Part shown: positions 37,716 through 51,032 of the stretch, one piece after another | Layout of the letters: every line of letters begins with the position of its first letter | How positions within the stretch are numbered: position 1 is the first letter of the stretch | Source: Toxonevra muliebris | Lineage: Eukaryota > Arthropoda > Insecta > Diptera > Pallopteridae | Reading direction: 5' to 3' | Assembly (NCBI GenBank): GCA_963691655.1 | Contig: OY829328.1 | Location: 11,486,704-11,550,703 of the forward strand | Length of the DNA stretch: 64,000 nucleotides | The notes under the pieces: model-generated | Database searches by the model: none | What the model saw: only the letters and a program-made list of their open reading frames with translations | What the model was told of the DNA's origin: nothing | Program-made: the position numbers and the translations under genes

Positions 37716-38892
37716 TCATTTTTTTTTTAATGGTCGAAGTTATTAACATTCTGATTTTAAACTTTTACTTCCTGTTTGGTGCATAAACAAAATTTTGATT
37801 TCCGGTCTGATTCCATAATTGAGAAGAACAGTAAATTTTCTATTTAAATTACCATGTTCAATATTTTATTGTAAATTTGCTTAATTCTAAAAATCACTTT
37901 TGAAAAGTCCATATTTCCATTACGTCAATTCTTTAAAAACCCATAACTTAGCAAATGAACTTCATACAAAAAAAAATTGTGTCTCTACATTCATATTTCC
38001 TACAGGTTCAATTATGTCGAATTTCAACGATTTTCACAACCTTACGTTTTTTTTTTCGTTATCCGCTTCACATGAAATGCCTCATATTAAAAATAAATAT
38101 TTTTATAAGTATAAGTATTCATTTTTTAATGATGGCGATGATTGAGAATGACGAAAAATCACTATGTTATTAGACTGAGAAATGACTCGAATTTGTTAAA
38201 AAAAATTTCATTAAGTACTGGGTGGGAAAAGCAAATAATATCATTATACAAAAAGGCAACTATGTGGCAACATTGGCAAAATAAAAACAGCAACAATAAA
38301 ACCGCAAAAAGTAATCTAAACAGCAGCGAGCAAAATGATAAAACAAAAGCAAACAAAAAAAAATTTTTATATAAGAAAAATGTCAACAATGTCAAAAACT
38401 GCAACACAGTAGCAAATACAGAGAGACAGATGGACGGACAAGTATAAGGTTACAACCAACAACTACAACAATAATGAAAACAAATAATCGCAGAAATACA
38501 AACAAATTCTCGACAATTTCACGCAGTTATTTTTTTCATTTATTCAAATGAAATGGAAAGTTAACTGTGTATGCAACAGCAACACAGCAATCGCATCCGC
38601 AGCAGAAATAACTACAATAGCAGCAAAAGCAAAAATAGCAACAATAACAACAACAGCTAAATTAAAGCAAAATAGGAATTGTTTATAATAAATAAATGAG
38701 AAAACGTTTTTCTGGTATTTTGTTTATGTTTCTTTTTATCTTGAATTTATTTTCTTTTTGTGCGCGTTGTTTATTAAATAGGATGCAGGATAATGTCTTA
38801 CAAATGGAGTATAAAGCACTTAGAGAAAAATGTGTAGTGGTTTTACATATACATATGTGTGTGTGTGTGCTGTGTGGATATACTTAAAGCTT
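37716..38892. other. AT-rich noncoding stretch, no gene seen
   Basis: No supported gene. CAACAA-type short repeats lie at about 38560-38660 and a GT run at 38856-38868. The 101-codon frame at 38142 is Asn/Lys-rich low complexity and is not called. Confidence 0.5.
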
Positions 38893-39783
38893 CCCAGTTG
38901 AACTTTGGATGATCGTAGGAGTAATCATTGAGCGCTCCAAAGCGAGCAATCGATTACTCCCTATTGCTCCAGAGCTCTTGCATTTTGTGCTCCTTTTTAA
39001 CATTGCATGTCCTAGGGCATGGAGTACTCGTTTTAGCCTCCAAAAGGAGAAATAAAGGAGGACACGATTACGAGCATAAGATCACTTCCATCTCATAGAA
39101 AAACAAAACTCCGAAATAGTTCCTTACAAAATTTGTGACGTCATTGATTAGTGCCAAGGTTCAAGTCCCACAACATTTTTTTTTTTTTTTATTATTTACT
39201 GTTATCGTTTTATAATTATATTATTTTCTTGAGTTGCCTTTTTCCAAGCTCGAACCTGTGGCTGAAAAATTCACATCGCGAGTATTTTGAATTATTGAAT
39301 TTTGTTTCTTTTACTCTTGCAATGATTCTAGTACTAGTTACTGATTTTTAACTCTTTAATGCACACGATTTTAAAGAAAATAAAAACACCACTTGCACTG
39401 AAATTTTTTTGGTTTCTATCATTATCAGCAGAATGAGAAACTGTAAATTAAATATTAAACTGTGTGACTATAAGTAATTACAACTTTTCGAGGTAGGTTA
39501 AAATATATCACACTATGCGTAAAAAGATATGCGGATCAGATTTTACCCTATCTACCGTAAAGAGTTAACTGGGCAAGAGAGAATAAGATATACAAATTTG
39601 AACTACTCAATCAGGCTGTCTTTGTTTATCATTATTTCTAAAAATAGACCATATAAAATTATGAAATTGTGTTAGTGAAATTCAAAAATGTTGTTACTGT
39701 ATTGAAGTTGCTCGTTTATCCCTCCTTTTGGAGTAATGAAATCATTAATCGTTTGAAGAGTACTCACTATTTGTGCAACTGGG
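38893..39783. mobile_element. Inverted-repeat element with CCCAGTTG ends
   Basis: The left end begins CCCAGTTGAACTTTGGATGA and the right end, on the other strand, CCCAGTTGCACAAATAGTGA. GGAGTAATCATT on the left recurs as AATGATTTCATTACTCC on the right. The interior is rich in GCTCC/GGAG units and contains CATTGCATGTCCTAGG (about 39000-39016), shared with 62131-62148. B-box-like GGTTCAAGTCCC occurs at 39160-39171. Noncoding; superfamily undecided. Confidence 0.5.
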
Positions 39784-39990
39784 TTGTTTGCTCTGAATTT
39801 GTGTGAGTGTGAATATGATTTAATGGCTGCGAAAGCAATTAGCTAGTGTTGGCAAAGTTTAAACTTAACTATGAGTCAGTGCTCGTGTTAGACATTCTTT
39901 TCAAATTCAGTTTAGAAACTTTTAAACATAAACAACTGTAGAATATTTACTCTATGGCTTACATTTCGGAGAGGAGTTATTGGATTTTAA

Positions 39991-40446
39991 GGGGTTAGGT
40001 CTAGATAGAGACGTGAAAAATGTTGTATTGTAAATAATTGTTTTGACCGTAATTACTTTTATTTCCAAAAACTATCAATACAGAGTTATACAATGTTTTA
40101 TCTTTACCTGATCAAAATTTCAAAAAAACAAAAATTAATTGTTTACGCAGTTATTTTCAAAGTCGGTGACCACTCTTATTCAAAAATCACTCGGAAGAAA
40201 CTGCCATTTTGCGTGTTTTCAAAAAAAAAAACCGCGCGTAGATTTTAGATGTACCAATAGGATGTTGTGAAAGGGGTCCAACAAAAATGGCGATAACTTC
40301 GTCAACAATTAATTTTTATTTTTTAATTTCGCTCAACATTGTATAATAACTCTGTATTGTTAATTTTGTATATAAATGTAACTACTGTAAAAAAAAAAAA
40401 TTATTAAAATAATAATTTGTTCACGCCTCTAACTGGACCTAATCCC
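39991..40446. mobile_element. 456 bp MITE with TTAA flanks
   Basis: TTAA at 39987-39990 and 40447-40450 flank inverted ends GGGGTTAGGTCTAGATAGAG and, from the other strand, GGGATTAGGTCCAGTTAGAG. Further inside, AATACAGAGTTATACAATG (about 40078-40097) is matched by the inverse CATTGTATAATAACTCTGTATT (about 40337-40358). TTAA duplications fit a piggyBac-type source. The end sequence differs from the MITE at 21098, so this is a separate family. Confidence 0.75.
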
Positions 40447-40862
40447 TTAAGGAGTGAACCTGGTTAAGAAAGCACAAAAATACATGATTTTCATGATGCA
40501 TTTTTATTGATAAAATCAAACAAAATAATTTTGTAATTTTCACGTTACATTTCTACATGTTTTAGGAATATGTACACAAGTAATTTTTTGATGCTTAAAC
40601 AAATAAATTGATTTTAACGTTTTTTTTTTAATTCCACCCAAGCTTACAATCTATCCATAATTTACATATAATATGTGGGCATTTAGTAAGTTTTATGTTA
40701 TTTATGAGTATAAAAACAAATGACGTTTGATGAAGTGGATCTAATGATCACAGTCTCCTTAAATATGACAAATTTTTTTTTTCCTTTTTTAAAATTATGA
40801 CATTAAATAGATACATGTATAGAAATGGTTGATTAGAAATATAGAGTGAAAGAGTGAAAAAC

Positions 40863-41815
40863 TTATGTTGTGGAAAATCGAGCTGGTAAATCTTGAGGTT
40901 GAAAGCGTTTCAGGCTTCTTTGTCCGATGATTGTTAATTTGTTTGCCAGTAGGTTAGGGTGCCTGGTAAGCCGCTCTAAATATGTTGTTGTATTTTTCGA
41001 TATAACTTTCTTAACTGTTGCCATGCGAAGATCATTTCTAATGGTTACATTTTTGACATACCACGGAGCTTTTGTTATGGATCTCAAAACTTTTGATTGC
41101 AAACTTTCGAGAATTTCAATATTAGAGTTGCACGTTGTGCCCCACAACTCAATGCCGTATGTCCAAATAGGTTTGACTTTGAAATTGATGTGAGTACGCC
41201 ATGTGAGCTTTTTGTCTAAATGTAATCCCAAGTAATTCGTGGATTCCACTTGAGGAAGCTCTGTATTATTTAAAAAGACAGTGGGCAAGAGCCATTTCGA
41301 TTTGTAAATATAATGTGCGCTGATTTCGTTTCATTGACCTTAATATTCCATGTTTTTAGCTTCTGTTGAGAGCAGATTGTAAACGCAACGAAGCGACGTT
41401 CGGGTGGACACTGGAAGCAAGAATTGCGGTGTCGTCTGCAAACGTAGCCGTGATGGTTGATTCTGTTGTTGGTAGATCAGCTGTAAACAACAAATAAAGA
41501 AATGGCCCAAGGACACTTCCCTGTGGGTCTCCGGCGTTGATTTGAACAGGCTTAGTTATTGCGTCCCCGTATTTTACGCTGAACTTTATTTTATCCAAGT
41601 ATGACTTTAATATTAAATAGTAATGAGCTGGAAGAAATTTTTTTATTTAAAAGAACAACCCATCATGCCATACCTTGTCAAAGGCTTGCGTTATATCCAA
41701 AAATGCCGCTGAGCAGAATTTTTTACTGTCTAAATCGTTTCTTATTTGATTTACCAGTCGATGTATTTATTCAACTGTCCCGTGGTTTCGTCGAAAGCGA
41801 AACTGATTATAATAT
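40863..41815 (-). pseudogene. Jockey-like LINE reverse transcriptase, broken
   Basis: Minus-strand frames cover much of a jockey-clade ORF2 reverse transcriptase. In order: FRFRRNHGT, then AAFLDITQAFDKVWHDGL (motif A with the catalytic Asp), NAGDPQGSVLGPFLYLL (motif B), ATFADDTAIL (motif C, FADD), then TNYLGLHLDKKLTWRTHI and WTYGIELWGTTCNSNIEILE, ending RSLKRFQPQDLPARF. Stops lie at about 41767-41769 and 41647-41649, and frame changes near 41357 and 41290. About 40 codons seem missing between THINFK and VKPIW. It is a 5'-truncated dead copy, though motifs A, B and C are each readable. Confidence 0.88.
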
Positions 41816-44200
41816 GCATACAAATTTTATTATTAATAAAATTTGATAGTAGATAAACCTAATTGATTTCACAAAAAAAAAAAATGGTTGTCTGAAAAAA
41901 ATGCGCTATATTTAATAGAAAATTTTTAGAGCTGTAAACTCAAGAATACAATTAAAATAAAGAAATTTCAAACTTTTATCTTCTCACTTGGGTTCCCCCT
42001 TAACGCATAGCGTTTTAGTGTATATATGTATATATATATATATATCTTAAGCGGACCCTCCACTTTCTCGATCCAAAATTTGAGCAAAAATTTTGAAAAT
42101 TGGTTTTTAACATATAAAATATATTTACGTTCGGCATTATAATCGTCTATGTCTTTGAAAATACTTAGAGTTTCCTTCAGAAATTTTCACAAAGTGCTTT
42201 TGATATATAATAATAATAATCAATTTTTCCAATAATTTTTAAAATCAACTACTTGCATTAAGTATAAGCTTAATCAATTCACTTAAAGCTATTTTAAACT
42301 ACTACCACATTTCATGTTAAATACAAATAACAGGCAAAAATTTGCTATTTGTTATCTCTAGCTGTAGGGTGCAATCATTGTTCAACAATTTCCAGTTTTT
42401 GGTAAGCAAATATTAGCATACTTCACCTAGAAATCAAGTTACTAAAATTCCACAAACCAAGCACATAAATGTCAGCAAATAAATCACTTATGAGCTGAGC
42501 ATTTGTGCATTTCAAAGTTAAATATTTGCAGTAAAAAAAAGTGAAAACATTATGCCAAAAGAGAATAAACAGAGAAAAATGTGGACACACATAGATTTCT
42601 GATATAAAATTCGTAAGTACTTGCAAATTTCGCCATAAAAAATCAACATTCTACTCTTTGCTTTCACAAAAATTTTTTGCAATTGCTACCAATTTTTTTG
42701 CATTTTAAAATGATTTGCATATGCGCTGAGCTAGCAAATGAATAGAATTGCATAAGCAACATTAAGATTGATTATGCTAAATATTTTTCATGAAAATAAA
42801 AACTTTTCATTTTTTCTCCTCAAAATATTTCATATGATTATCAGTAACTACTGTTTTCTTGTTTTTCTGTTTTGTGGGGGAAAAACTACGGAAAATATGC
42901 TAAACATGTCCTGCAGAGAAACGTGTTGAACATTTTAAAATGTACTCTTCTTTTGATGATATTTACAGCACATTAAAATAATACTCAACCCAAACATTCA
43001 AAGTTTTTTTTTTTTTTTTGTTAAGTTTAAAGTAAATGGAAAAAAAGAAAAGACTTTTTTTGGTAGGTAGTAAACACCAAAATTTCCGTATTTATGCTAA
43101 ATTATATTTGGAAAAATTAATTTATATGGATATGCGTAAACAGTAAATGGAAAGACAGACAGTGAAACCTACACACGCATAACCTAATTCATTTACCAAT
43201 TTTGGTTTTTTGTTTTGTATGCCTGCCAAAGTTGAATCAAAGCGGAAAACTTATTAGGAAAGAAATAAAATAAAATACAAAAATAAAGTTTCCGACGTGC
43301 ACAGCACACATAAATATTTTTCTTCGCATAATCAGTAAAACAATTTATGGAAGCTTCAATCAAATAGGTTCGTTCTCTTTTTTTTATTTGAAAAAAAAAA
43401 ACATTTCTATCTTGAAAACGGACAGAGTTCATTTGAATTTTTATTATATTTTTTATATTATTGTTTTCCTTTCTTCGGCATTTATATAAATTTGTATGTT
43501 ATCAGAAATAGCACATCATTTAGAAATAATAAAATAAAAAAAGAAGTAAAGCTAGAAATTTTAATTAAATCTGTCAACATATCTTTTAACTATTTCTATA
43601 CAATTATGAAATAAATTTTTAATTAAATTTTATGTTAGTCAAATTGAATTGAATTATACATGATTTACATATCTTAGGATTAAACATGATCAGGCTTCAC
43701 ATTTTAATTAAAAAAAAAGAAGTTTATTTTGGTTTTCATGTTTTTTCTTTTAACTTTGGATCTTGGAAACCTTACATAGGCACCCCAGAACCCATGGTCT
43801 ATGGTTATGTGATATTTCTGCGGACTAAAACCAGCTCTATAGTTTTTCCACTCTCCTCCCGGTGAATTACCTCTCAGTACTACAAAAAATTGTCTAAGTG
43901 GCTTAGAACTTCCAATCCAAATGAAATTTTCAAAAGGACAAATTGAATGAAGTAGTAGTTAAAATTAAACCAAAACCGGCACATTTTGTTTTAGGATCAA
44001 AACATAATACCGTTTGCTAATATCGAAATATAACCACGCCTAACTCGCTTACAACTATGAATATTTTCAGTGCTTGAATTTTGCTTTCAATTTAGTTTTG
44101 ATTTGAAAACATATGTGAGCGAGGGGTACCAGAAACTTGTCAGGTTAAAGTTATTTGACGAAAATGCGCGTTATCCATCTAAAATATAATAGTAAAGTAA
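41816..44200. other. AT-rich noncoding stretch, no gene seen
   Basis: No supported gene. There is a short TA-repeat at 42020-42047. An unassigned patch at 43760-43930 is less AT-rich but shows no open frame of note. Confidence 0.5.
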
Positions 44201-44204
44201 ATTT

Positions 44205-45375
44205 TGAATATGCTGAAATTCCGAATATTTCGAAATCAGTTTGAGAAAATCTGAAATCAATATGAAATATTCTGAAATAAATTTATAATATTCTAGGACT
44301 AATATGAAATATTTTGGATTTAATCTGCAATAATCTAAAATCAATCTGGATTATTCTGAAAGTAATTCGGAATATTCTGAATCAATTTGCGATTTTCTGA
44401 AATTAATTTGGAATTATCTAAAATCAATTTAGAATATCCTGAAATTAATTTCGAGCACTCCAAAATTTGTTTAAAATATTCTGAAATTGATTTGGTATAT
44501 TTTAAAATCAATATGAAATATTCTGAAACCAATTTAGAATATGCGGAAATTAATTTAAAATATTCTGAAATCACTTTGAGATTTTCTTAGTCAATTTGAT
44601 ATTCTGAAATCAATGAGGAATATTCTGTTATGAATCTGAGATAATCTGAAATTGATTGGAATATTCAAAAATGAATTTCGAATATTCGAATATATTTTGA
44701 ATATATGAAACCAATTTGGAAAATACTGAAATTAAATTGGTACGTTCCAAAATCAATTTGTGATTTTCTGAAATCTGTTTGAGATTATTTTTTTTAATCA
44801 ATTTAATATTATGAAATCAATGTGAAATATTCTGATATGAATCGGATATATTCTGAAATCAATTTTGAATATTCTGAAACCAATTTAGAATATTCCGAAA
44901 ATCATTTGAAATATTCTGAAATCAGTTTTTGATATTCTGAAATCTATTTAAGATTTCCTTTATCAATTCGATATTCTGAAATCAATGTGCAATATTCTGA
45001 TATCTGAAATACTCTAAAATTGATTGGAATATTCCAAAATCAATTTTGAATATTTTGAAATCAATTTGGAAAATTCTGAAATTAATTTGATACATTCTGA
45101 AATCAATTTAAGATTTTCTTATTCAATTTGATATTTTTAAAGCAATGTAAAATATCCTGATATGGATCTGGGATAATCGGAAATTGATTGAAATATTCAA
45201 AAATCAATTTTAGGAAATTCTGAAATTAATTTTGTATATTCTGAAATCAATTTGGAATATTCTGAGTTCTATCAATCTAGACTGTTTTTAAATCAATTTG
45301 CAATACTCTGAGTTCAATCTAGAATATTCTCAAATCAGTTCGGGCAATTATAAAATCAAATTGAAATATTTTTAA
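44205..45375 (+). repeat. 21 bp degenerate minisatellite
   Basis: About 55 tandem units with consensus near TCTGAAATCAATTTGGAATAT run through the segment. Because 21 is a multiple of three, long frames open on both strands with seven-residue repeats (for example SEINLEY on + and SEYFKLI on -). Units vary at several positions and a few are shortened. No promoter or splice context suggests translation. Confidence 0.9.
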
Positions 45376-46803
45376 ATTTATTTCAGCAAATTTTTTCATG
45401 TAACCTTTAATTATAATTAAAACTATTTTTTTTTTTAAACTTAAATGCTAAAAGTTTTACAAAAACCAGACTAAAACTGAGCAGAAAATTACATTTTTCG
45501 CACAATTAATTCTTAATCACTTGTGATAATATTTGCACACACTTCAATATAAAATGAATAAAATTCCAAATGCTCATAAAAGTATATAAAATTTAGATAC
45601 AGTTAAATGTGTTAAATATAATTGTTATTAGTTAGTGCTGTAAGAAAAATTTAATTTAATTTTTGCTGAAAATTACTAAAGAGAAATGGTTACGAGTTGC
45701 ACACTTACACACATAAAAGAAGAAGAATATCAAATGAAAGATGTGAAATTTACTTATACAAGAAGTAAGCATGAGCAATGCTGTGCTGCTGCTTTGTCTT
45801 CTGCTGCGTTTGCTTCAGAAGTATCTGTGCAAATTTACACATAACACTGTTAAAGCTATAATGCTATGGTGTCATGGTAGCAGGGTACTTTAAAGTGAGA
45901 AAAATTATTTAATTAGAAAATTAAAATGCTCGCTCACACATACTTATGTTCTAAAACTCAAATAAGTATGCAATGAAGTTGTCTGGGAAAAATGTGAAAA
46001 ACGGAAGAATCTCCAGAACAGTAGGAGTAGAAAGAAGATGAAAGCCTGTCGATGTTACATGATTTACAATAGCAATAAAGATGCTCATATTTACTTACAG
46101 ACGATTCATATGTGTTTTTCTAATGTGTTAGTATGCTTATGTGCACGTGTATGTATATGTGTATGTATTCATGTGTTTCAGGAATTTTTTAGCTACTTTA
46201 ATATTTGTGCTGCAATATCTTTAAAAGTATCTTTTAAGTTGTATTGCTTTTCTCATTTATTCTTGTATCTCGTTCTCTCGCTTGATATTTTTTTTTTTTT
46301 TTTTTTTTTGACACATTCAGCACGAGCCCTAGTAAGTTGTTCTTTCAAGCAATTTAACAAAGTAACAAATATGTACACAATTTTGCTTTTTGCCGCTTAA
46401 TAGCAACAGAAATATATATCTATGTTAGCTATGTTTACTTCTTCTTTGTAAGTACATACCACGAGCATCTACTTATTTTTTAATTAAGCTTTAAACATTA
46501 AAAACTCTAAAATGAAATTACTGCTGCTTGTTCATGTAAGTGAACATCGAAATTTGCATTTGCTGCTGTATGTATGTATGTGAAAAATTAATAAGTACCA
46601 GTAAGATAAAAAGATTGCAATTTTTTTATATATATTTTAATGAAGATATTTGCTTTGCATGTATATTCACAAATCAAATTTTCATTAGAAATTTATGTAA
46701 TTAATTTTCAAGCAGACATTACGTAAATTCTCACTCTCGACAGATTACTGCTAGAGCCGAAATATTTTGAAAATCAACAGAAAATAAACCTAACCTACCT
46801 CCT
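45376..46803. other. AT-rich noncoding stretch, no gene seen
   Basis: No supported gene. A T run of about 22 lies at 46289-46310. The 120-codon frame at 46038 is Cys/Phe/Leu-rich, contains the T run, and has no recognised domain. Confidence 0.5.
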
Positions 46804-46814
46804 ATACAAAACTA

Positions 46815-47300
46815 ATCCTTGTTGGGTGCATCTCTGGAAACACATATAGTAAGTTTTGGATACAAAAAAGGAGTATGGTACCGCCCATATATCCTGAATA
46901 TTTTTCATGGCATATTTCAGGAAATATTGTTTGTCAAAATCGTTATTGCTGTGAAGAGTGAGCGATTATTCAGAAATCATTTCCATTACTATACCGAGAT
47001 TTGGTAAAACGACGTTAGTCGATATTCAAATGTTAGAAAAAAAATGTGGATAAGATTGAAAAAAGGGGTATGGCACCCCTATAGGGGTGAAAGCATTTGT
47101 AGTGCGGTACTAAGATTTAGTAAGGAAGTATTATTTGTCAATGGAATTCTGTGCAAAAATAATGAGAGTAAACTTTGAATATACATAGCCCAACTTTTAA
47201 TACACATAGCCCGGAATCATTTACAGCATAGTACTGATATTTGCCACAAGGACATAGATTGACAATATCATGCTACAGAAAAAAGGTGGGTGTGATATTT
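46815..47300 (+). repeat. Dispersed repeat family A, copy 3, diverged
   Basis: Landmarks of the family at 24976 recur in order but with more change: GGAGTATGGTACCGCCCATA, AGATTTGGTAAAACGACG, GATAAGATTGAAAAAAGGGG, GTATGGCACCCC and TGTAGTGCGGTACTAAGATT. A second partial set (ATCATGCTACAGAAAAAAGG, GTGATATTTCCCATAC) follows at 47225-47310, so two partial copies may be fused. Confidence 0.55.
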
Positions 47301-47784
47301 CCCATACAAATGCAATGCTTTAAAAGAAATACTTGGCTAAGTGATGATTATAATTATCACTATTATTATGAGTATTAATATTGTTGTGTTACCTTACCTG
47401 CTGGTGCGATTTTTGTGGCGTTAACTGAAACCTAATCATAAAATATGCATACATACATGCACACAAAATATAGCAGGAAGTTAAAATATGAGTTACTCAT
47501 ATTCATACACATACAAGCATACACTAAAGCATTTCTATAATGGTTCTCGCTGAAAGTACTTCTTCTTCTTCCGGTACTGGCTCGAAGTGAATACAAAATG
47601 GCTACTTTTCGATTGCATAATTACAAAATAAAAATCACTGACTAGTAACCAATGCAGTGATACATAGTATTATAGTGATTAGTGATGGTGGAAAATATAA
47701 TTTTTTTTGTCTCTCTCACTCTCTCTCTTTCTTTTCACTCCCCTTCTTACACTTGTAATGTATAATTTACACTTTTTGTGACAG

Positions 47785-47987
47785 CTCATTTTGGAGCTGG
47801 TTCTACTTTCATTGTTGTCATCATCATCATCAACATCGGTGAAAATTGTCACTAGACGCAGCTGTCATAATGCTAAACTTAAGTGTTTAGAATGTGTCGC
47901 TTTGCAGACACAAATAGACAACATCAATGAAACCAAAAAAAAACAAACACTAGCACCAAGAAGATATTACCTTGAATGGCGGCGAAG
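47785..47987 (+). CDS. Candidate exon a of an unrecognised small gene
   Basis: A long pyrimidine stretch and TTTTGTGACAG precede a 203 bp segment open in one frame (CTCATTTTGG start, phase 0). It ends at GCGAAG|GTGAGT, a near-perfect donor. The translation is Ser-rich (LLSSSSSTSV) then RRSCHNAKLKCLECVALQTQ and finally APRRYYLEWRR. No known domain is recognised. The phase does not fit a direct join from the receptor exon at 34954, so this would be a separate transcript. Confidence 0.33.
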
Positions 47988-48506
47988 GTGAGTTGAAGTA
48001 CGCAGGTGTACTTAATATGAGTACATTTTGCAATAACTTTGACGGATACATTTAAAAGAGTATAATTTGTGATTATGATTAAATATAATCGTTGTTAGCA
48101 AAATAGAGAGAAAATCAACTTAAAGATTATTTAAAATATTTAAGCCCGAAGTGAATACATAATGTATATCGCAAATCAATATTGACGCATGTAGTTATTG
48201 CACAAATATTCAAAAGATTCTATGCCTTTAGTCATACAATTGGTAATGGGGAAACTTAAAAAGCATTTATGTACTTGCATATAAAGTGTTTTTTTTTACA
48301 CACAACTCAGATCTGCATAAAATTTTGTGTTGTGTAACAAACTTCTTGCATACATTTACAAATATTCAATATATTCCGATATGCACAAAAACGAAGCAAA
48401 TAACTGAAATCAAGCAAATGTAACACAATGCTAAAAAATTGTACACATACTTCTACAACATTACAAAAAGTGTTTGCTCATACACATTTCTATCGATTTA
48501 TCCCAG

Positions 48507-48560
48507 GGAGCAAATGAAGCGTTTCAGAGGCACATACTATCAGCACAGAAGAGTATATCA
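48507..48560 (+). CDS. Candidate exon b of the same small gene
   Basis: A 54 bp segment between acceptor TTTATCCCAG and donor ATCA|GTAAGT. Joined in phase to exon a it continues the basic run as REQMKRFRGTYYQHRRVY with no stop. Both splice sites are good matches to consensus. The chance of an 18-codon open join is high, so the support is mainly the splice sites. Confidence 0.33.
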
Positions 48561-48648
48561 GTAAGTTCGGTATTCATATACAAAACAAACAAACAAAAAT
48601 CAATGAAAACGTATTTATTTAAATGACATTCATCACTCCTCCTTGCAG

Positions 48649-48706
48649 TTCATTGTGCGAGAATTCGAATCTGGCATTTTCAAGAAATGGGTTTTTATTT
48701 TGTTGA
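48649..48706 (+). CDS. Candidate terminal exon c of the same small gene
   Basis: The acceptor CACTCCTCCTTGCAG is strong. In phase with exon b the frame reads HSLCENSNLAFSRNGFLF and a Cys, then stops at TGA 48704-48706. An AATAAA occurs at 48973-48978 as a possible polyadenylation signal. The three-exon reading is inference; an upstream first exon is not identified. Confidence 0.28.
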
Positions 48707-48979
48707 TAACATTGAATGATGAGATTTTATTTCGCAAATATATAATTTCTATTGCCGATTCAAACCTTCTATGATCTATTGAATTGAATCGAATCTGATA
48801 TTCAAATTGAGGATCAATTGACAATCGACACGCACAGCCTTCCTTCTTTTTGCTACTCATGACTCATAAAATTGTTCTTCAAAATACTACTCATACTCAT
48901 AAAATTGTTCTTCAAAATACATTGTTATCTTTTTCATTTAAACAAAACAAATGACAACGAAAATTGATTCCAAATAAAA

Positions 48980-51032
48980 TAGAAAAGGAATAGCAAATGT
49001 GAACTCGTTGTAGTAGGATCCATTCTCTTTCTTGTTGTTAGAAAGAATAATTCTCAAAGTGAAGGTGTAAGAAACGCGATATGACTCGTAAAGATTTTTT
49101 TCCTGCAAAAGAATGAGAAGAACCCCTGTAATTAAATTATTACAAATGGTTGCATTAAATTTAAGGAGGAAAAATCAATGTTAAGCGCTGCAATTTATTA
49201 GACAAACGAAAGATTTAAATTAGTTGTTTTTCGCAGAAAGAAACACTTTCATGTCTTCCTGCTGTGCTTAAAAACACACACATAAAATCATTGTATATGT
49301 AGGAACATTACATGAAGGCCAAACATTTATTAAATTGCAACGAGAGAACGAAGAGAAAAAAAGGGCGAGAAGAAATTGTAAGCATGAAAAACAGAATTGA
49401 ATAGTTTTAATATTTGCAACCAGACAATAAGAAGAAAATACTGTAGGAGCAGATAGAGAAACCCAACCCCGCATCGTCCTTTATCCCACCACTTAAGCAA
49501 AAACCATATATGTATGAATAGTTTTGAAAAATGTATAGCTTGTGTTGGAATTGAAAGCAGCTTACTTATTGGTTCAATGATGTATGCAAAATCGTTAAAT
49601 ATGCGATAAAGCTCTTATGCTCATGGAATAATACTCTGGTAGCAACAATTTAACACACAAAAAAAAGATAAATCAAAAAAAGATTCTTTCAATTTTAAAA
49701 AAAATTATATTCACTTTAAGCATGCAACTTCGAGTTACATTTTTGCAAAGAGAAAAAGAAAACTTGGTTTTGATGAGTGGCTATTTGCCCCTTTGATATT
49801 TGTAGGTACATTTGTAGGTATATGTCCAAAATCTGTCATTAAAATATTTTATTATTTTATTTCAATTTACGAAACTACAGTGAAAACTTTTAGTGTGTTC
49901 AAATTTAGCCTCTCTACTTACATCACTATTTCATTGTATCTGAAGAGTAAGTATTTTTTAGTATTCTATTTGCATCAAGTTAAATTAATTAAATCTTTTA
50001 ATTGTATACAAAGTCAGAGTATCATTAGCCAAGAGAGGAGCAGTAATAATAACAAATATTGTAGGATGCTATAAATTTGCATCATAAAAAGAAATGAAAA
50101 GGAGGGATGGAGAGAGAGAAACAGACAGAGAAGAAAACTGAGCGGACTACTATGGCATTTCGTAGTAGACGAAAACAGAAAAAAAACCAAATATCAACAG
50201 AATAAAATGCAGAAACACTTCAACTCAAACTTAATTAGGTTGTGTGTGTGTTTGTGGAATGTAGCCGCTCATCTGAGCTTAATGCCCGAGCGTTTTGGGT
50301 ATTTGCTGTAAGGTTGGCTGTTGTTGTTAGTGCTACTGCACTTGCTCGCCTTTTTCAGTTTCCAGTTGCACAAATTCATCTTTTATAGCATTTTCACTAT
50401 AGAAAGAGCAAAGATGGGCGACGACAACAAAGTTGTAAATTGATGAAGTTTTTTAATGTTGAAGTTAATTTGAAAAAAATTTTACACTAATTGTTGGCAT
50501 CATACTATATTTAAAGTTAACGTAATGGATACTATCATTTAGGATAAACATAGTGCAACTATAAAAATGTTTAAGGGCCATGTGAGCATTGCGTTTTCAT
50601 ACTTACTAATAGCTAAATATTTAACATAGTTCTAAGGCTAATGTTTCTATTTTCGGTCATTGCTTTATAATTGAATTAAAGTCAAACTATCGGTTATTAT
50701 AGTCAAATGATATGCACACAACCACATGAGTGTATGAAGCAGAGAGTCGCCACTTTTTGTTCTATTAAGGTAGGGGCAGCGACTTTGATTTTTTATGGCT
50801 TTTAATTTAGGAATGCACGAGAAGAAATATTTACTATGAGATACGATTTTTAATATTTCAAATGCTGATATAGTTAGCTTCTTTCTATTGGCCGACCGAT
50901 CCGGACGTTTCAAATTTTTTAAAGTTCGACTCGAATCTTTCCATATTATAACAAAAATATAAAAAACAAACAAACTGTATATCCAAAACTAGGTACAAAC
51001 TGTACCTGTAAATTTTAGCCATTCGTATTTAA
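48980..51032. other. AT-rich noncoding stretch, no gene seen
   Basis: No supported gene. Open frames at 49793 (93 codons, +) and 50665 (102 codons, -) are AT-rich with no recognised motif or splice support. A GT run lies near 50241-50252. Confidence 0.5.

Noticed and set aside
38006..38080. Possible receptor exon after TTTCCTACAG with an in-phase 23-codon frame
   Set aside because: The sequence after the join does not show the strand expected after the Cache segment, and so short an open frame is easily chance.
44341..44590. Opposed repeat-protein frames with heptad repeats
   Set aside because: They result from the 21 bp period of the minisatellite; no promoter or splice evidence.
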